DNA of 63,462 nt from Epilithonimonas hispanica (GCF_003385395.1 NZ_QNUG01000020.1:1-63462), one strand, 5' to 3'; shown: positions 24,015-33,578, counted from the first letter of the stretch. Numbers and translations are program-made. The notes: generated by a model not told the origin, from the sequence alone.

Positions 24015-25490
24015 TTATTTTCTTCTTTTTTTAGCTGGAGCTTTTTTTACAGTTTTCTTCTTAACTACTGGAAGATCTGATTTTTGAAGCGCTTCCCAAG
24101 CAGCACCATTTACAGCTTCTACAACAACTTTTCTATCAGCTTGTCTTTCAGCATCAGACGCTTTTTCAGAAACTTTAGCATCTCTTTCTCCAACTCCAAC
24201 AGATTTCAATTGGCTTGGAGATACACCTTTAGCCTCTAAAGCAGCAACTACAGAAGCAGCTCTTTGTCTAGAAAGTTTCAAGTTGTAAGCTTCAGCACCT
24301 TTAGCATCTGTATGACCAGTTACTAAGAAAGTAGCATCTTTAGCACCTTTAAGAATTTCTGCAGCTTGAGAAATTTTACCTGCAGATTCTGCTCTTAAAG
24401 TAGCTTTGTTAAAATCAAATAAGATGTTTGTCAATGCTCCAGTAGCTTCAGTAGCATAAGCTCCTGCTGGCTTAGGACAACCTTGGTATTCTGGAAGACC
24501 TGGAACTGTAGGACAAGCATCATCTTTGTCTAATACTCCGTCACCATCTGTATCTGGCCAAGGACAACCTTTGTTTTCAGCTGGACCAGCAACATCTGGA
24601 CAAGCATCATCTTTGTCTAATACTCCATCACCATCAGTATCTGGCCAAGGACAACCGTTGTTCTCTTTTGGACCTGCTACATCTGGACATTGATCGTCTT
24701 TATCTGGAACTCCATCACCATCCGTATCAGGACATCCTTGGAATTCTGGTAAACCTGGCTCATCTGGACATGCATCTTCTTTATCAGGGATACCATCTTT
24801 ATCTCTATCTGTATTACCAAATCTGAACAACAATGAAGCAGAAGCTTGCCAGAAGTTAGCAACACCTGATTTATCAACTGGTGTAGTTACATAATCTCCT
24901 TGAACACCTAAACCAAAGTTCTTAGTTACCCAGAAATTGATACCAGCTCCAGTGCTTACTGTAAAGTGGTTAGCTTTACCTGTCACATCACCATCTTTGT
25001 TATAAGAAGAGTAAACTTCTCCTGACTTTGTATCTGTTGCAGGGAAAGTAAGACCTGTATAATCATGTCTTAGGTAGTTAGCACCAACTCTCAAGTACGG
25101 ATCAAACCAAGACTCTTCATCCCACAACAAACCTGCAGCTTTGAATTGAACACCTAGACCTGTCATCAAGAAGAATTCCTTCTCCATAGCAAATCTCTTG
25201 TTATCAACATTCCCTACAGTTGTTTGCCAGTCTAGAACCAAACCTTTCCCAAGGCTTCTTGCAACTGTCAACTTAGAAAGTGGCGGTGTAATTGAATACT
25301 TAGAAACTCCGAATAAGTTTTCTCCGAAATTTTTGAATGAGAACGTATTGCTGAAATTACTTCTTTGAGCAACGTGATTCACTCCATGAGCACCTACACC
25401 AATAACCCATGGGTTAGATGTAGTCTGTGCGAAAACAGTAGAAGCAACAGTAAGTGCTAATGCTGAAATTCCTAATTTTAGATTTTTCAT
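24015..25490 (-). CDS. OmpA family outer-membrane protein with thrombospondin type-3 repeats
   Basis: A 491-residue outer-membrane protein. Signal peptide to about residue 21 (ALTVASTVFAQ), then an N-terminal beta-barrel (about 25-225). Four Asp-rich thrombospondin type-3 repeats follow (about 230-350; DTDGDGVPDKDDQCPDV and variants, Ca2+-binding type). A C-terminal OmpA peptidoglycan-binding domain (FDFNKATLRAESAGKI, VTGHTDAKGAEAYNLKLS, RQRAASV) comes next, and a basic Lys/Arg tail ends the protein. It links the outer membrane to peptidoglycan. The repeats are also repeated at DNA level. Expected to be highly expressed. Confidence 0.95.
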   Translation of the reverse strand: MKNLKLGISALALTVASTVFAQTTSNPWVIGVGAHGVNHVAQRSNFSNTFSFKNFGENLFGVSKYSITPPLSKLTVARSLGKGLVLDWQTTVGNVDNKRFAMEKEFFLMTGLGVQFKAAGLLWDEESWFDPYLRVGANYLRHDYTGLTFPATDTKSGEVYSSYNKDGDVTGKANHFTVSTGAGINFWVTKNFGLGVQGDYVTTPVDKSGVANFWQASASLLFRFGNTDRDKDGIPDKEDACPDEPGLPEFQGCPDTDGDGVPDKDDQCPDVAGPKENNGCPWPDTDGDGVLDKDDACPDVAGPAENKGCPWPDTDGDGVLDKDDACPTVPGLPEYQGCPKPAGAYATEATGALTNILFDFNKATLRAESAGKISQAAEILKGAKDATFLVTGHTDAKGAEAYNLKLSRQRAASVVAALEAKGVSPSQLKSVGVGERDAKVSEKASDAERQADRKVVVEAVNGAAWEALQKSDLPVVKKKTVKKAPAKKRRK

Positions 25491-25557
25491 AGAATTAAAT
25501 GATTAAATAATTGATAATGCAAAATAAATATAATTTTTCTTTATAAACAAAGTTTTT

Positions 25558-26022
25558 TTAGTTTTTCTTTAACAATCGCTGGATGTTTACTTTATTCTCC
25601 CTATCTTTTATTGCCTCTCTTTTATCGTAGAGTTTTTTCCCTCTAGCTAAAGAAATAAGCAATTTGGCCTTTCCATTATTATTGATGTACAGCTTCAATG
25701 GGATTATAGTATTCCCAACATCTTTTAACTTTTTTTTAAGTTTTTGCAATTCGTAATTATGCAGTAGCAACTTCCGTTCCCTTTTTGTTTTATGATTGTA
25801 AAAAGTTCCTAGCTTATACTCATCAATCATCATATTAATAATGTATAATTCATCATTAATAAACTGACAAAAGCTTTCCGTAATGGATGCTTTGGAAGAA
25901 CGAAGCGATTTTATTTCAGTGCCTGTTAATACAATACCAGCTTCATATTCATCCAAGATTTCGTATTCGAAGCGGGCACGTTTGTTAAGAATATTAACAG
26001 ATTTTTCTATTTTAACTTTCAT
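25558..26022 (-). CDS. smpB: SsrA-binding protein SmpB
   Basis: A 154-residue SmpB, which brings tmRNA to stalled ribosomes. Conserved pieces: NKRARFEYEILDEYEAGIVLTG, GTEIKSLR, SFCQFINDELYIINM, and the C-terminal LARGKKLYDKREAIKDRE tail that enters the mRNA channel. The tmRNA gene was not found in this window. Divergent from the ABC-F gene, with a possible TAAATTTG box at 26086-26093. Confidence 0.97.
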   Translation of the reverse strand: MKVKIEKSVNILNKRARFEYEILDEYEAGIVLTGTEIKSLRSSKASITESFCQFINDELYIINMMIDEYKLGTFYNHKTKRERKLLLHNYELQKLKKKLKDVGNTIIPLKLYINNNGKAKLLISLARGKKLYDKREAIKDRENKVNIQRLLKKN

Positions 26023-26075
26023 TAAGTCTAAATTTATATAAAATTAGGAAACTTCAGTATCCCAACTTATTTTCG

Positions 26076-26083
26076 TATTTTTG
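26076..26083 (+). promoter_or_regulatory. Putative -7 box (TATTTTTG) of the ABC-F gene
   Basis: Exact TAnnTTTG match, 19 bases upstream of the ATG. Faces the smpB box on the other strand 2 bases away. Confidence 0.55.
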
Positions 26084-26085
26084 CA

Positions 26086-26093
26086 CAAATTTA
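26086..26093 (-). promoter_or_regulatory. Possible -7 box (TAAATTTG) of smpB
   Basis: Exact TAnnTTTG match on the minus strand, 63 bases upstream of smpB, adjoining the opposing box of the ABC-F gene. Confidence 0.4.
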
Positions 26094-26102
26094 CAAAACT
26101 AT

Positions 26103-27725
26103 ATGTTAACAGTATCTAATATATCATTACAGTTCGGCAAGAGAGTTCTCTTTGACGAAGTTAATATAAAATTTACAAAAGGCAATTGTTATGGTATTAT
26201 CGGTGCAAATGGTGCCGGGAAATCAACATTCCTTAAAATATTAAGTGGAAAGCAAGAACCAACTTCCGGAAATGTATCTCTAGAGAATGGAAAAAGAATG
26301 TCAGTTCTTGAGCAGGATCACTTTGCTTATGACAATTTCACAGTATTAGAAACCATTCTTAGAGGAAATAAAAGACTTTTCGAAATCAAAGAAGAAATGG
26401 ATGCACTTTATGCTAAAGAAGATTTCTCTGATGAAGATGGAATCAAAGCCGGAGAATTAGGTGTCATCTATGACGAAATGGGTGGATGGAATTCCGAAGC
26501 CGATGCGCAAACTTTGTTATCCAATGTTGGTATTACAGAAGATATGCACTATCAATTGATGGGCGAATTGGAAAACAAAGACAAAGTAAGAGTTTTGCTT
26601 GCACAAGCTTTGTTTGGTAATCCTGATGTCTTGATTCTGGATGAGCCTACTAATGACCTGGATATCGCTACAATTGCATGGTTGGAGGATTTCTTGGCAG
26701 ATTATGAGAATACAGTAATCGTCGTATCTCACGACCGTCACTTCTTGGATACAGTTTGTACTCATATTGGAGATTTGGATTATTCTAAACTTAACTTATA
26801 TACAGGTAACTACTCTTTCTGGTATCAAGCTTCTCAATTGGCAACGAGACAGAGAGCTCAGGCTAATAAAAAAGCAGAAGATAAGAAAAAAGAATTACAG
26901 GATTTCATCGCGAGATTTAGTTCCAACGTTGCAAAAGCAAAACAGGCAACTGCTCGTAAAAAGATGATTGACAAATTGAATATTGATGACATCAAACCAT
27001 CTTCTCGTCGTTATCCAGCAATTATTTTCGATATAGAAAGAGAGGTTGGAGACCAGATTCTTGATGTCAAAGGTCTTGAAAAAACAAAAGACGGCGAATT
27101 GCTATTCACAAACGTTGACCTTAATCTTAAAAAAGGCGACAAAGTAGCAGTTCTTTCTAGAAACTCTTTGGCTATCACAGAATTTTTCGAAATTCTTGCT
27201 GGAAATATAGAAGCTGACAAAGGTAATGTAGCTTGGGGTGTAACAACCAATCAATCTCATATGCCATTAGACAATACAAGTTTCTTCCAAAGCGATTATA
27301 ACTTGGTAGATTGGTTGAGACAATTCACTAAGAATGATGAAGAGCGTCACGAGGAGTTTATAAGAGGTTTCTTGGGAAGAATGTTGTTCTCTGGAGACGA
27401 AGCGCTTAAATCTTGTAAAGTTCTTTCCGGAGGTGAGAAAATGCGTTGCATGTTCAGTAGAATGATGCTTCAGAAAGCTAACGTTCTTTTGCTTGATGAA
27501 CCTACCAACCACTTAGATTTGGAAAGTATTACAACGTTGAATAACTCATTGAACAACTTCAAAGGGAATCTTCTATTGTCTTCTCATGACCACGAATTGC
27601 TGGGAACTGTTTGTAACAGAATCATCGAGTTGACACCAAAAGGAATCATCGATAGAGATATGACTTACGACGAGTATCTATCAGACAAAAAAATTAAAGA
27701 ATTACAAGAGCAAATGTATTCTTAA
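26103..27725 (+). CDS. ABC-F family translation factor, YbiT-like, with degenerate second ATP site
   Basis: A 540-residue protein with two ABC domains and no membrane segment; ABC-F proteins bind the ribosomal E site and regulate translation. Domain 1 has Walker A GANGAGKS (34-41), Walker B VLILDEPTND with Glu181, and H-loop His210. Its signature region reads LMGELENKDKVR (152-163), not LSGGE. The linker (about 240-305) is Lys/Arg-rich. Domain 2 keeps LSGGEKMR (441-448), LLLDEPTNH (462-470) and His495, but its Walker A position reads LSRNSLAITE (351-360), without the Gly or Lys. So one composite ATP site is intact and the other is degenerate on both faces. Closest remembered relative is E. 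coli YbiT, whose second Walker A is intact. Confidence 0.93.
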   Translation: MLTVSNISLQFGKRVLFDEVNIKFTKGNCYGIIGANGAGKSTFLKILSGKQEPTSGNVSLENGKRMSVLEQDHFAYDNFTVLETILRGNKRLFEIKEEMDALYAKEDFSDEDGIKAGELGVIYDEMGGWNSEADAQTLLSNVGITEDMHYQLMGELENKDKVRVLLAQALFGNPDVLILDEPTNDLDIATIAWLEDFLADYENTVIVVSHDRHFLDTVCTHIGDLDYSKLNLYTGNYSFWYQASQLATRQRAQANKKAEDKKKELQDFIARFSSNVAKAKQATARKKMIDKLNIDDIKPSSRRYPAIIFDIEREVGDQILDVKGLEKTKDGELLFTNVDLNLKKGDKVAVLSRNSLAITEFFEILAGNIEADKGNVAWGVTTNQSHMPLDNTSFFQSDYNLVDWLRQFTKNDEERHEEFIRGFLGRMLFSGDEALKSCKVLSGGEKMRCMFSRMMLQKANVLLLDEPTNHLDLESITTLNNSLNNFKGNLLLSSHDHELLGTVCNRIIELTPKGIIDRDMTYDEYLSDKKIKELQEQMYS

Positions 27726-27741
27726 TCATAAAAATAAAGAA

Positions 27742-27773
27742 AAGAGCATTCCAAGTTTTGGAGTGCTCTTTTT
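27742..27773 (+). terminator. Terminator of the ABC-F gene
   Basis: Stem AAGAGCATTCCAA / TTGGAGTGCTCTT with one wobble, 3-base loop and a T run. Confidence 0.85.
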
Positions 27774-27861
27774 AGTTGAATTAAGTATTTTACTTTTACT
27801 AATATAGACTTGTTATTTATTTGACATAAGTCTTTTTTATGTTTTACAATTATAATGAAAA

Positions 27862-27887
27862 TACCCCAACTCTTAGGGGCATTTCTG
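27862..27887 (-). terminator. Weak hairpin after the M48 remnant
   Basis: Stem CCCC / GGGG with flanking bases, followed on the minus strand by TATTTTC. A terminator is possible but weak. Confidence 0.3.
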
Positions 27888-27900
27888 TATTTTTTAAAAC

Positions 27901-28712
27901 CTATTTCGTCAACTTTGTAGTTGGCAAAGTTACAGTTCCAGGATCTTTCCAAAGACCATCTTTCTCAGCTCTTTTCTTAATAGCCTCAGCTCTTTTATTA
28001 CTATCAGGATGCGAGTTGAACATCTTTTGAAAACCAGATTGTGCAGTTCCGCCTTCAGACAATAAAGCTAATTTCTTGAAAGCACTGTAAGCACCTACAA
28101 CATCGTAACCATTAGCTTTCATAAAATCGTAAGAATAAGTATCCGCTTCCGATTCTTGCTTTTTACTGTGAGAAGCAACCATAATGGCATTCGCCATTTG
28201 ACCTAATTGGCTATCATTAAGTGTTGCCACAGTTTTTGAAGATGCGGAAGCTGCATCTAATGCCGCCGCTTTCAAATAAGCAGATTTGATAGCATATTTT
28301 GTATCTTCGTTCTTAACGTGACCAATCTCGTGATCAATGACTGCAAGAAGTTCATCATCTGTCATAATATCCATCAAAGAAGAAAATACCCTCACGCTCC
28401 CATCTGCACAAGCAAAAGCGTTGATATCTTTTACTTTAACTTTGTAATTTAGCTCAGACCGTCTTGAGATTTGTGTTTTGCGAAAAGTTTGTTTAGGCAA
28501 ACTGTATATGGATCTTTTGCACCAGCAACCGGATTGTTTTTATCAAATATAATCTACAAACTCTTTGGATAACTTGATTGCATCGGCATTGGTAAATGTT
28601 AAAGCAGAAACACCCTTCCCCGCAGCTTTTGTTACGCTTCCAAGATTAAATTGAGCATTCGTAAAACCGACCGTTCCCAAAAAGAAGAAAGAGAGATAAT
28701 TGTTATTTTCAT
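27901..28712 (-). pseudogene. M48-family metalloprotease, disrupted by frameshifts
   Basis: The 3' two thirds is an intact M48 peptidase core: NAFACADGSVRVFSSLMD, then VIDHEIGHVKNED with the zinc HExxH, and SEADTYSYDFMKANGYD with the third zinc ligand region. The 5' part is broken. From the ATG at 28712 the frame reads MKITIISL, then must shift near 28680-28692 to give FLGTVGFTNAQFNLGSV. It meets a stop and must shift again near 28544-28555 (VDY / DKNNPVAG), and a third time near 28449-28465 (KSQDG / ELNYKV). Without the signal peptide the product would not be exported. Three indels in about 250 bases argue against one sequencing error. Confidence 0.85.
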
Positions 28713-28791
28713 AATAGTTGTTTTTAGGATTACACTTTTATTTTTTTTGAAAAGCACTATCAATTTTGAGCAAATTACCCTAAACAAATTT

Positions 28792-30021
28792 CTAAACAAG
28801 GCTGTTTTTATCCGCGTAATTCAGTTTAAAAAAAATGAAAGTCATCATCGAAAAAGCTAAAAGCGAGCTCCCTCCATAACTAAAAAAAGGCAAGGGAATC
28901 CCCACGGTTGGGAAAAGTCCCATAACCATCCCAAGATTGATTCCGAAGTGAATTAATAAAACAGATGCGAAACAGTAGCCAAAAACTCGATTAAATGTCG
29001 ATTTTTGATTTTCTGCCAAATAGTAAATTCTACCAATAAAAATAGCATAACAGAGAATCAATACGGTACTTCCTACGAAGCCCCATTCTTCTCCTACAGT
29101 ACAAAAGATGTAATCTGTTTCTTGTTCTGGAACAAATTTTCCCTGTGTTACAGATCCTTGCTTATAGCCCTTTCCCATCATTCCTCCGGATCCGATTGCA
29201 GTTTTCGAATAGAGTAGGTTATAACCCGAAGTATCCCGGAAAGCTTTTTCGCCTTTGTAAAGAACTTCGATTCTTTCTCGCTGATGTTTTGGTAATTTAG
29301 AAAGTACATATTCTGAGGAATAAGACAACCCGCTTAAAACACCTACCGACAATACAATTCCGATAATCAAAATTATATTACCCTGAATTTTATAAAAATT
29401 GAAAAAAACAAAAATAGCAACGATAATCAAAATGGCAATCACAACATAAATTGGAGCAACAGCAAGCGAGACTAGAAATGTTGCGGCAAATATAAAGATA
29501 ACACCAAACAACCAACCAGAAAGCCCCTCTCTATAAAGTGCCATTAAAAAAGCAAAAAATACTAAAAGCGAACCAACATCCGGAATCATTAGAACAACAA
29601 TCCCTGGTATTGCTACAATTGCCAAAGCTGTATAAAGTACTTTTCTATTTTTTAAATTAAAGTCAGGATTGGAAACATAATTCGCCAACATAAGTGCTGT
29701 TCCTATCTTCGCGAACTCTACAGGTTGCATCGTAAATCCCCCGAATTTGTACCAGTTTTTCTGACCCAGAATTTCCGTTCCAAAAGGGAATAATCCAACC
29801 AAAAGTAGCACTCCTCCTACATACAGAATAGCTGCCATATTTTCGAAAAACTTGGTTCTCATACAAAATATAATCACCCCGACGAAACATGAGATTCCAA
29901 AGAACATTAATTGTTTGCTTCCCAATTTCTCATCCACACTATTGATATTCACAATAGCGAAAACACAAAGCAGGATGTAAAGCCCAATTCCCAACTTATC
30001 TATACCTTCTGCCCACTTCAT
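28792..30021 (-). CDS. rodA: Rod shape-determining SEDS glycosyltransferase RodA
   Basis: A 409-residue SEDS protein with about ten transmembrane helices, polymerising glycan strands in the elongasome together with PBP2. Family marks: MQPVEFAKIGTALMLANYVS, MIPDVGSLLVFF (the catalytic Asp region), GSGGMMGKGYKQG, FVPEQETDYIFCTVGEEWGF and VGIPLPFFSYGGSSLL. The ATG overlaps the stop of the PBP2 gene (ATGA). Last gene of the mreB-mreC-mreD-mrdA-rodA operon. Confidence 0.97.
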   Translation of the reverse strand: MKWAEGIDKLGIGLYILLCVFAIVNINSVDEKLGSKQLMFFGISCFVGVIIFCMRTKFFENMAAILYVGGVLLLVGLFPFGTEILGQKNWYKFGGFTMQPVEFAKIGTALMLANYVSNPDFNLKNRKVLYTALAIVAIPGIVVLMIPDVGSLLVFFAFLMALYREGLSGWLFGVIFIFAATFLVSLAVAPIYVVIAILIIVAIFVFFNFYKIQGNIILIIGIVLSVGVLSGLSYSSEYVLSKLPKHQRERIEVLYKGEKAFRDTSGYNLLYSKTAIGSGGMMGKGYKQGSVTQGKFVPEQETDYIFCTVGEEWGFVGSTVLILCYAIFIGRIYYLAENQKSTFNRVFGYCFASVLLIHFGINLGMVMGLFPTVGIPLPFFSYGGSSLLAFSMMTFIFFKLNYADKNSLV

Positions 30022-32045
30022 TTTACTTTGGATTTTACAGATTTAACTTTGGAACTGTCTTTTTTTAATTTTTTATCTTGAATGGCTTTAAGACTATCTT
30101 TAATTTTCTTTAATTGGATTGAATCTTTTGGAGGTTCTTTGTACCAGCCTTTTCGTTTCATTTCGGAGACATATTGTCGTTTATACTCTGGCATAAAGCT
30201 AGAGGTAATCATTTTCTTGTAAAGATTTTCTCTTTTAAGTTCTCCAGTGATATATTTTTCGGCAATGGTAGTACAAGCTGGTCCTGCCCAAGTTGCCCCA
30301 AATCCTGCGTGCTCCATTACAGCAGCAACTACAATCTTTGGTTTATCTGCAGGGGCAATCAATACAAAAATCGAATTATCTTTTCCTTGAGGAACCTGTG
30401 CCGTTCCAGTTTTTGCTAATTGTGTAAAATCTTTTGAAAGCAAACTTCTCCCTGTTCCTTTCAACATTACAGCTTCCATTCCTTGAAGAATAACATTATA
30501 GAAATGAGGATTTTGAACCAATGTCATATGTTTCTTCTTGAATCTCGGGTCTGGATTTGGTTTTCCATCAATCGATTTAACAACGTGTGGCGTATAATAC
30601 CAACCTTTATTTGCAATCGCCGCTACAAAATTTGCCATTTGCATAGGCGTCAAAAGCACATCGCCTTGTCCCATACCATTATAAATAGCACCAGTCGGCA
30701 TCTCGTCCCAGTTTTTATAATCTGTCCGTTTAGAACCACTTGCTTTATAAATGGATTTCATTCTTTTTTCATAGAACTCACCAGAAGGAATTCTACCTTT
30801 TGCACCAACCGCTAAATCATTATTAAGGAACTCTCCAACGCCAAAACTATTGATAATTTTTTTCCATTCATCAACTCCTTTTGACGGATTACCGGGATAT
30901 TTTTTTATGATTGATATATAAGCATAAGTGAAGTAGCAGTTACTAGACACCTGGATCGAAGGAATCAACGGGTCTGCCCCACCGTGACCTTTTATACTTT
31001 TCCCACGATAAAAAAATCCTCTTCCACAAGGATAAATTGTTTGGTCTGTCATCACGCCCATTTCCATCGCAGCAAGGGCTGTCAACAATTTGAATGTTGA
31101 ACCCGGAGGATAAGCTGCCTGAATAGAACGATCGAATGTTGGCTTGTTCTCGTAGATGGTATCGTTGGCTAATTTGTAAAGATTTCTAGACTTGTTCGGA
31201 CCAGTGAAAAGATTCGGGTCGATATCCGGCCCCGTTGCCATTGTAAGGATTTCTCCATTATTTGGATCAAGAGCAACAACTGCACCATGTTTATTGACCA
31301 ACATTTCTTCTGCCATTCTTTGCAAATCATAATCGATGGTCAAAGTCAAATCCTTTCCTGTAACAACCTCCTTGTCAAGCTCTCCATTCTTATATGAGCC
31401 GATACTTCTTTGGCGAATATCTTTTTGGATATATTTCATCCCTTTTTCGCCTCGAAGATCTTTTTCGTAAGCTTTTTCTATTCCACTTTTCCCAACAATA
31501 TCTCCCGGTAAATAATAAAGAGAATCTTTCTTAATATCGTTATCATTTACCTGATTGGTATAACCCAAAAGGTTACCAGAAGTGTTGATTTCATATTGTC
31601 TTTGAGGACGCGGAACTATCGCAAACGCTGGATATTTGAAAATCAATTCCTGAACTCTCGCCATATCTTCACGACTTAGATTTTTCATAAAAGTCATTGG
31701 CGTCAACTTAGAATAATATTTTTCCTTTTCAATATTTTTCATCGTTTTGATGAAATCGGGTTTGGAGATATTCAATAATTTACAAAAACCTATAGTATCA
31801 AAATCAGGTTTAAGAAGTGCCGCTGTATAAGAAATCTCAAATGCGGGTTGATTTCCAACAAGAATTTTACCGTTTCTATCAAAAATCACACCTCTTGGCG
31901 GAATGACATATTCGATTTTAATGGACGTATTAGCAGCATTAAGAGCATATCTGTCTGTAAACAACTGCAAATAAGAAAGCCTTGCAATAAAAATTAATGC
32001 AATGACAGAAAGAGCAAGAATAATTCTGAGATATTGTGATTTCAT
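30018..32045 (-). CDS. mrdA: Penicillin-binding protein 2 (elongation transpeptidase)
   Basis: A 675-residue class B PBP cross-linking peptidoglycan in lateral wall growth. N-terminal anchor (about residues 7-25), pedestal domain with the PPRGVIFDRNGKILVGN motif (49-65), then the transpeptidase domain: STFK (Ser316, Lys319), SSN (367-369) and KTGTAQ (545-550). A Lys/Ser-rich tail of about 40 residues follows the domain. Overlaps rodA by 4 bases and follows mreD by 86 bases, so all are likely on one transcript. Confidence 0.97.
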   Translation of the reverse strand: MKSQYLRIILALSVIALIFIARLSYLQLFTDRYALNAANTSIKIEYVIPPRGVIFDRNGKILVGNQPAFEISYTAALLKPDFDTIGFCKLLNISKPDFIKTMKNIEKEKYYSKLTPMTFMKNLSREDMARVQELIFKYPAFAIVPRPQRQYEINTSGNLLGYTNQVNDNDIKKDSLYYLPGDIVGKSGIEKAYEKDLRGEKGMKYIQKDIRQRSIGSYKNGELDKEVVTGKDLTLTIDYDLQRMAEEMLVNKHGAVVALDPNNGEILTMATGPDIDPNLFTGPNKSRNLYKLANDTIYENKPTFDRSIQAAYPPGSTFKLLTALAAMEMGVMTDQTIYPCGRGFFYRGKSIKGHGGADPLIPSIQVSSNCYFTYAYISIIKKYPGNPSKGVDEWKKIINSFGVGEFLNNDLAVGAKGRIPSGEFYEKRMKSIYKASGSKRTDYKNWDEMPTGAIYNGMGQGDVLLTPMQMANFVAAIANKGWYYTPHVVKSIDGKPNPDPRFKKKHMTLVQNPHFYNVILQGMEAVMLKGTGRSLLSKDFTQLAKTGTAQVPQGKDNSIFVLIAPADKPKIVVAAVMEHAGFGATWAGPACTTIAEKYITGELKRENLYKKMITSSFMPEYKRQYVSEMKRKGWYKEPPKDSIQLKKIKDSLKAIQDKKLKKDSSKVKSVKSKVK

Positions 32046-32131
32046 ATGTGCATTTCTATTTTTTAGAGGACATATGTAACCTCAATGTCAAAGAAAATTT
32101 TGTTGTTGTTTTTATACACATTCTTTAAGTT

Positions 32132-32638
32132 TCAGACTTTTTGCTTGATTTTAAATGCTAATGTATAGGCTAATATAAAAACAAATGATATTAAACTAGT
32201 TACTATGACATTAAATAAAATTTCAAAAAATCTATCGAATTTAAAAAACTCGATGAACTGTACCAAAAATTGATGGATAAAAATACTTGTTATGATGAAA
32301 AATATGAACTGAGTCCACTGGATACCTTGGAAAGAAAAGAAATCCGTAGTTGTATCCGTAGATGTTCTAAATATGATTGTTCTAAAATAAGCGATAACTG
32401 TTGTAGCAAAAGCATTGATTCCCCAAGTTCCTAAAAAAGCATCCACACATAATCCTAAAAGAAAACTCAATCCAAGAAATTGAAATTGATTTCTGAAAAA
32501 TGGATAAAACATCACGAACACAGGATAAAGTACAGGAATGTATTGCCCAAACAAAGCAATTCTGTTCAAGATGAAAATCTGAAAAGCCGTAAGTATTGCT
32601 ATTAAAAGCAAGTCTGATGCAATGTTTCTACTGACCAT
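32132..32638 (-). CDS. mreD: Rod shape-determining protein MreD
   Basis: A 168-residue integral membrane protein with five or six transmembrane segments and little sequence conservation. Identified by topology, size and position between mreC and mrdA. LLLGLCVDAFLGTWGINAFAT-like sequence (with C and D in the third helix) matches the MreD pattern. It bridges MreB/MreC and the cell-wall synthases. Overlaps the mreC 3' end by 11 bases. Confidence 0.92.
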   Translation of the reverse strand: MVSRNIASDLLLIAILTAFQIFILNRIALFGQYIPVLYPVFVMFYPFFRNQFQFLGLSFLLGLCVDAFLGTWGINAFATTVIAYFRTIIFRTSTDTTTDFFSFQGIQWTQFIFFIITSIFIHQFLVQFIEFFKFDRFFEILFNVIVTSLISFVFILAYTLAFKIKQKV

Positions 32639-33482
32639 CTTTTTTAATTTGAGCTTTTAAAGTATCTTCAATCTTCATTACCTCAGCTTTTTTGAGATTT
32701 CTTACAACATAAACCGTGCTTAGTTTTCCTACTTTTTCGCTAAGTTCTACAGAAACATCCCAGAATCCAGTTTTGCTGTCAACTTGATAACCGGCAACTG
32801 TTCCAATTAAGATTCCTGCAGGGAAAATTGAAGATTTTCCATCTGTTACAACTGTATCACCAACCTTAAGCGGAACATATTTCGGAATATCAGAAAGCGT
32901 CATCGTTCTAGAATCATCACCTTTCCAAGACAAGGTTCCAAAATAACCTGACTTTTTAAGCGAAGCACTGATTTTGATTTTATTAGTACTCAAAACCGAT
33001 TGAACTAAGGAATAATTATCTGTTGTATTGATGACGATTCCTGCAATTCCTCGTGGTGCAATTACACCCATTTTGGAACTGACACCTTGCAGACGACCTC
33101 TATTAATTGTAAAATAATTATCTTTTCTGTTTATCGTATTGTAAACAACTTCTCCGTCAACAAAAGTATAAATCTGTCCGCCTCCGATTGTATCATAAAC
33201 TTTTCGGAAAACCGGTTTATCCAATTTTTCTTTTCCGTAAAGCTCTTTCATCAAAGCTTTGTTCTGAACAACAAGGTCTTCATTAATTTGTTTTAATTTC
33301 AAATAAGATGTTCCTTCATCAATATAACCGGAAACCCAAGAATTAAAGGCAGCCGTTTTTGCCGCCAAATAACTTTGTTGCATTGAGTTCTTGCTGAAGA
33401 TTAGCACAATTGCTACCAATTGTAAGAATATGAAGAACACAAATAACGCATTCTTGGAAAAAAATCTCAGCAAAGCACCCAT
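32628..33482 (-). CDS. mreC: Rod shape-determining protein MreC
   Basis: A 284-residue bitopic protein: N-terminal membrane helix (about residues 10-29), a coiled coil (about 60-85), then the periplasmic beta domain with INRGRLQGVSSKMGVIAPRG and GIVINTTDNYSLVQSVL. It couples MreB filaments to PBP2 and activates it. Lies 96 bases after mreB on the same strand. Confidence 0.96.
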   Translation of the reverse strand: MGALLRFFSKNALFVFFIFLQLVAIVLIFSKNSMQQSYLAAKTAAFNSWVSGYIDEGTSYLKLKQINEDLVVQNKALMKELYGKEKLDKPVFRKVYDTIGGGQIYTFVDGEVVYNTINRKDNYFTINRGRLQGVSSKMGVIAPRGIAGIVINTTDNYSLVQSVLSTNKIKISASLKKSGYFGTLSWKGDDSRTMTLSDIPKYVPLKVGDTVVTDGKSSIFPAGILIGTVAGYQVDSKTGFWDVSVELSEKVGKLSTVYVVRNLKKAEVMKIEDTLKAQIKKDGQ

Positions 33483-33578
33483 CTAAACTATAGAATGATA
33501 ATTGATAAATTAAATGTTGGACTTTGACTCAAAACATATCATCAAAAGTCCGAACATTCAAATTGTATAGAAAATTGA

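Noticed and set aside
24460-24800. Direct DNA repeats as a CRISPR-like array
   Set aside because: They encode the thrombospondin type-3 repeats of the OmpA-family protein in frame; no unique spacers.
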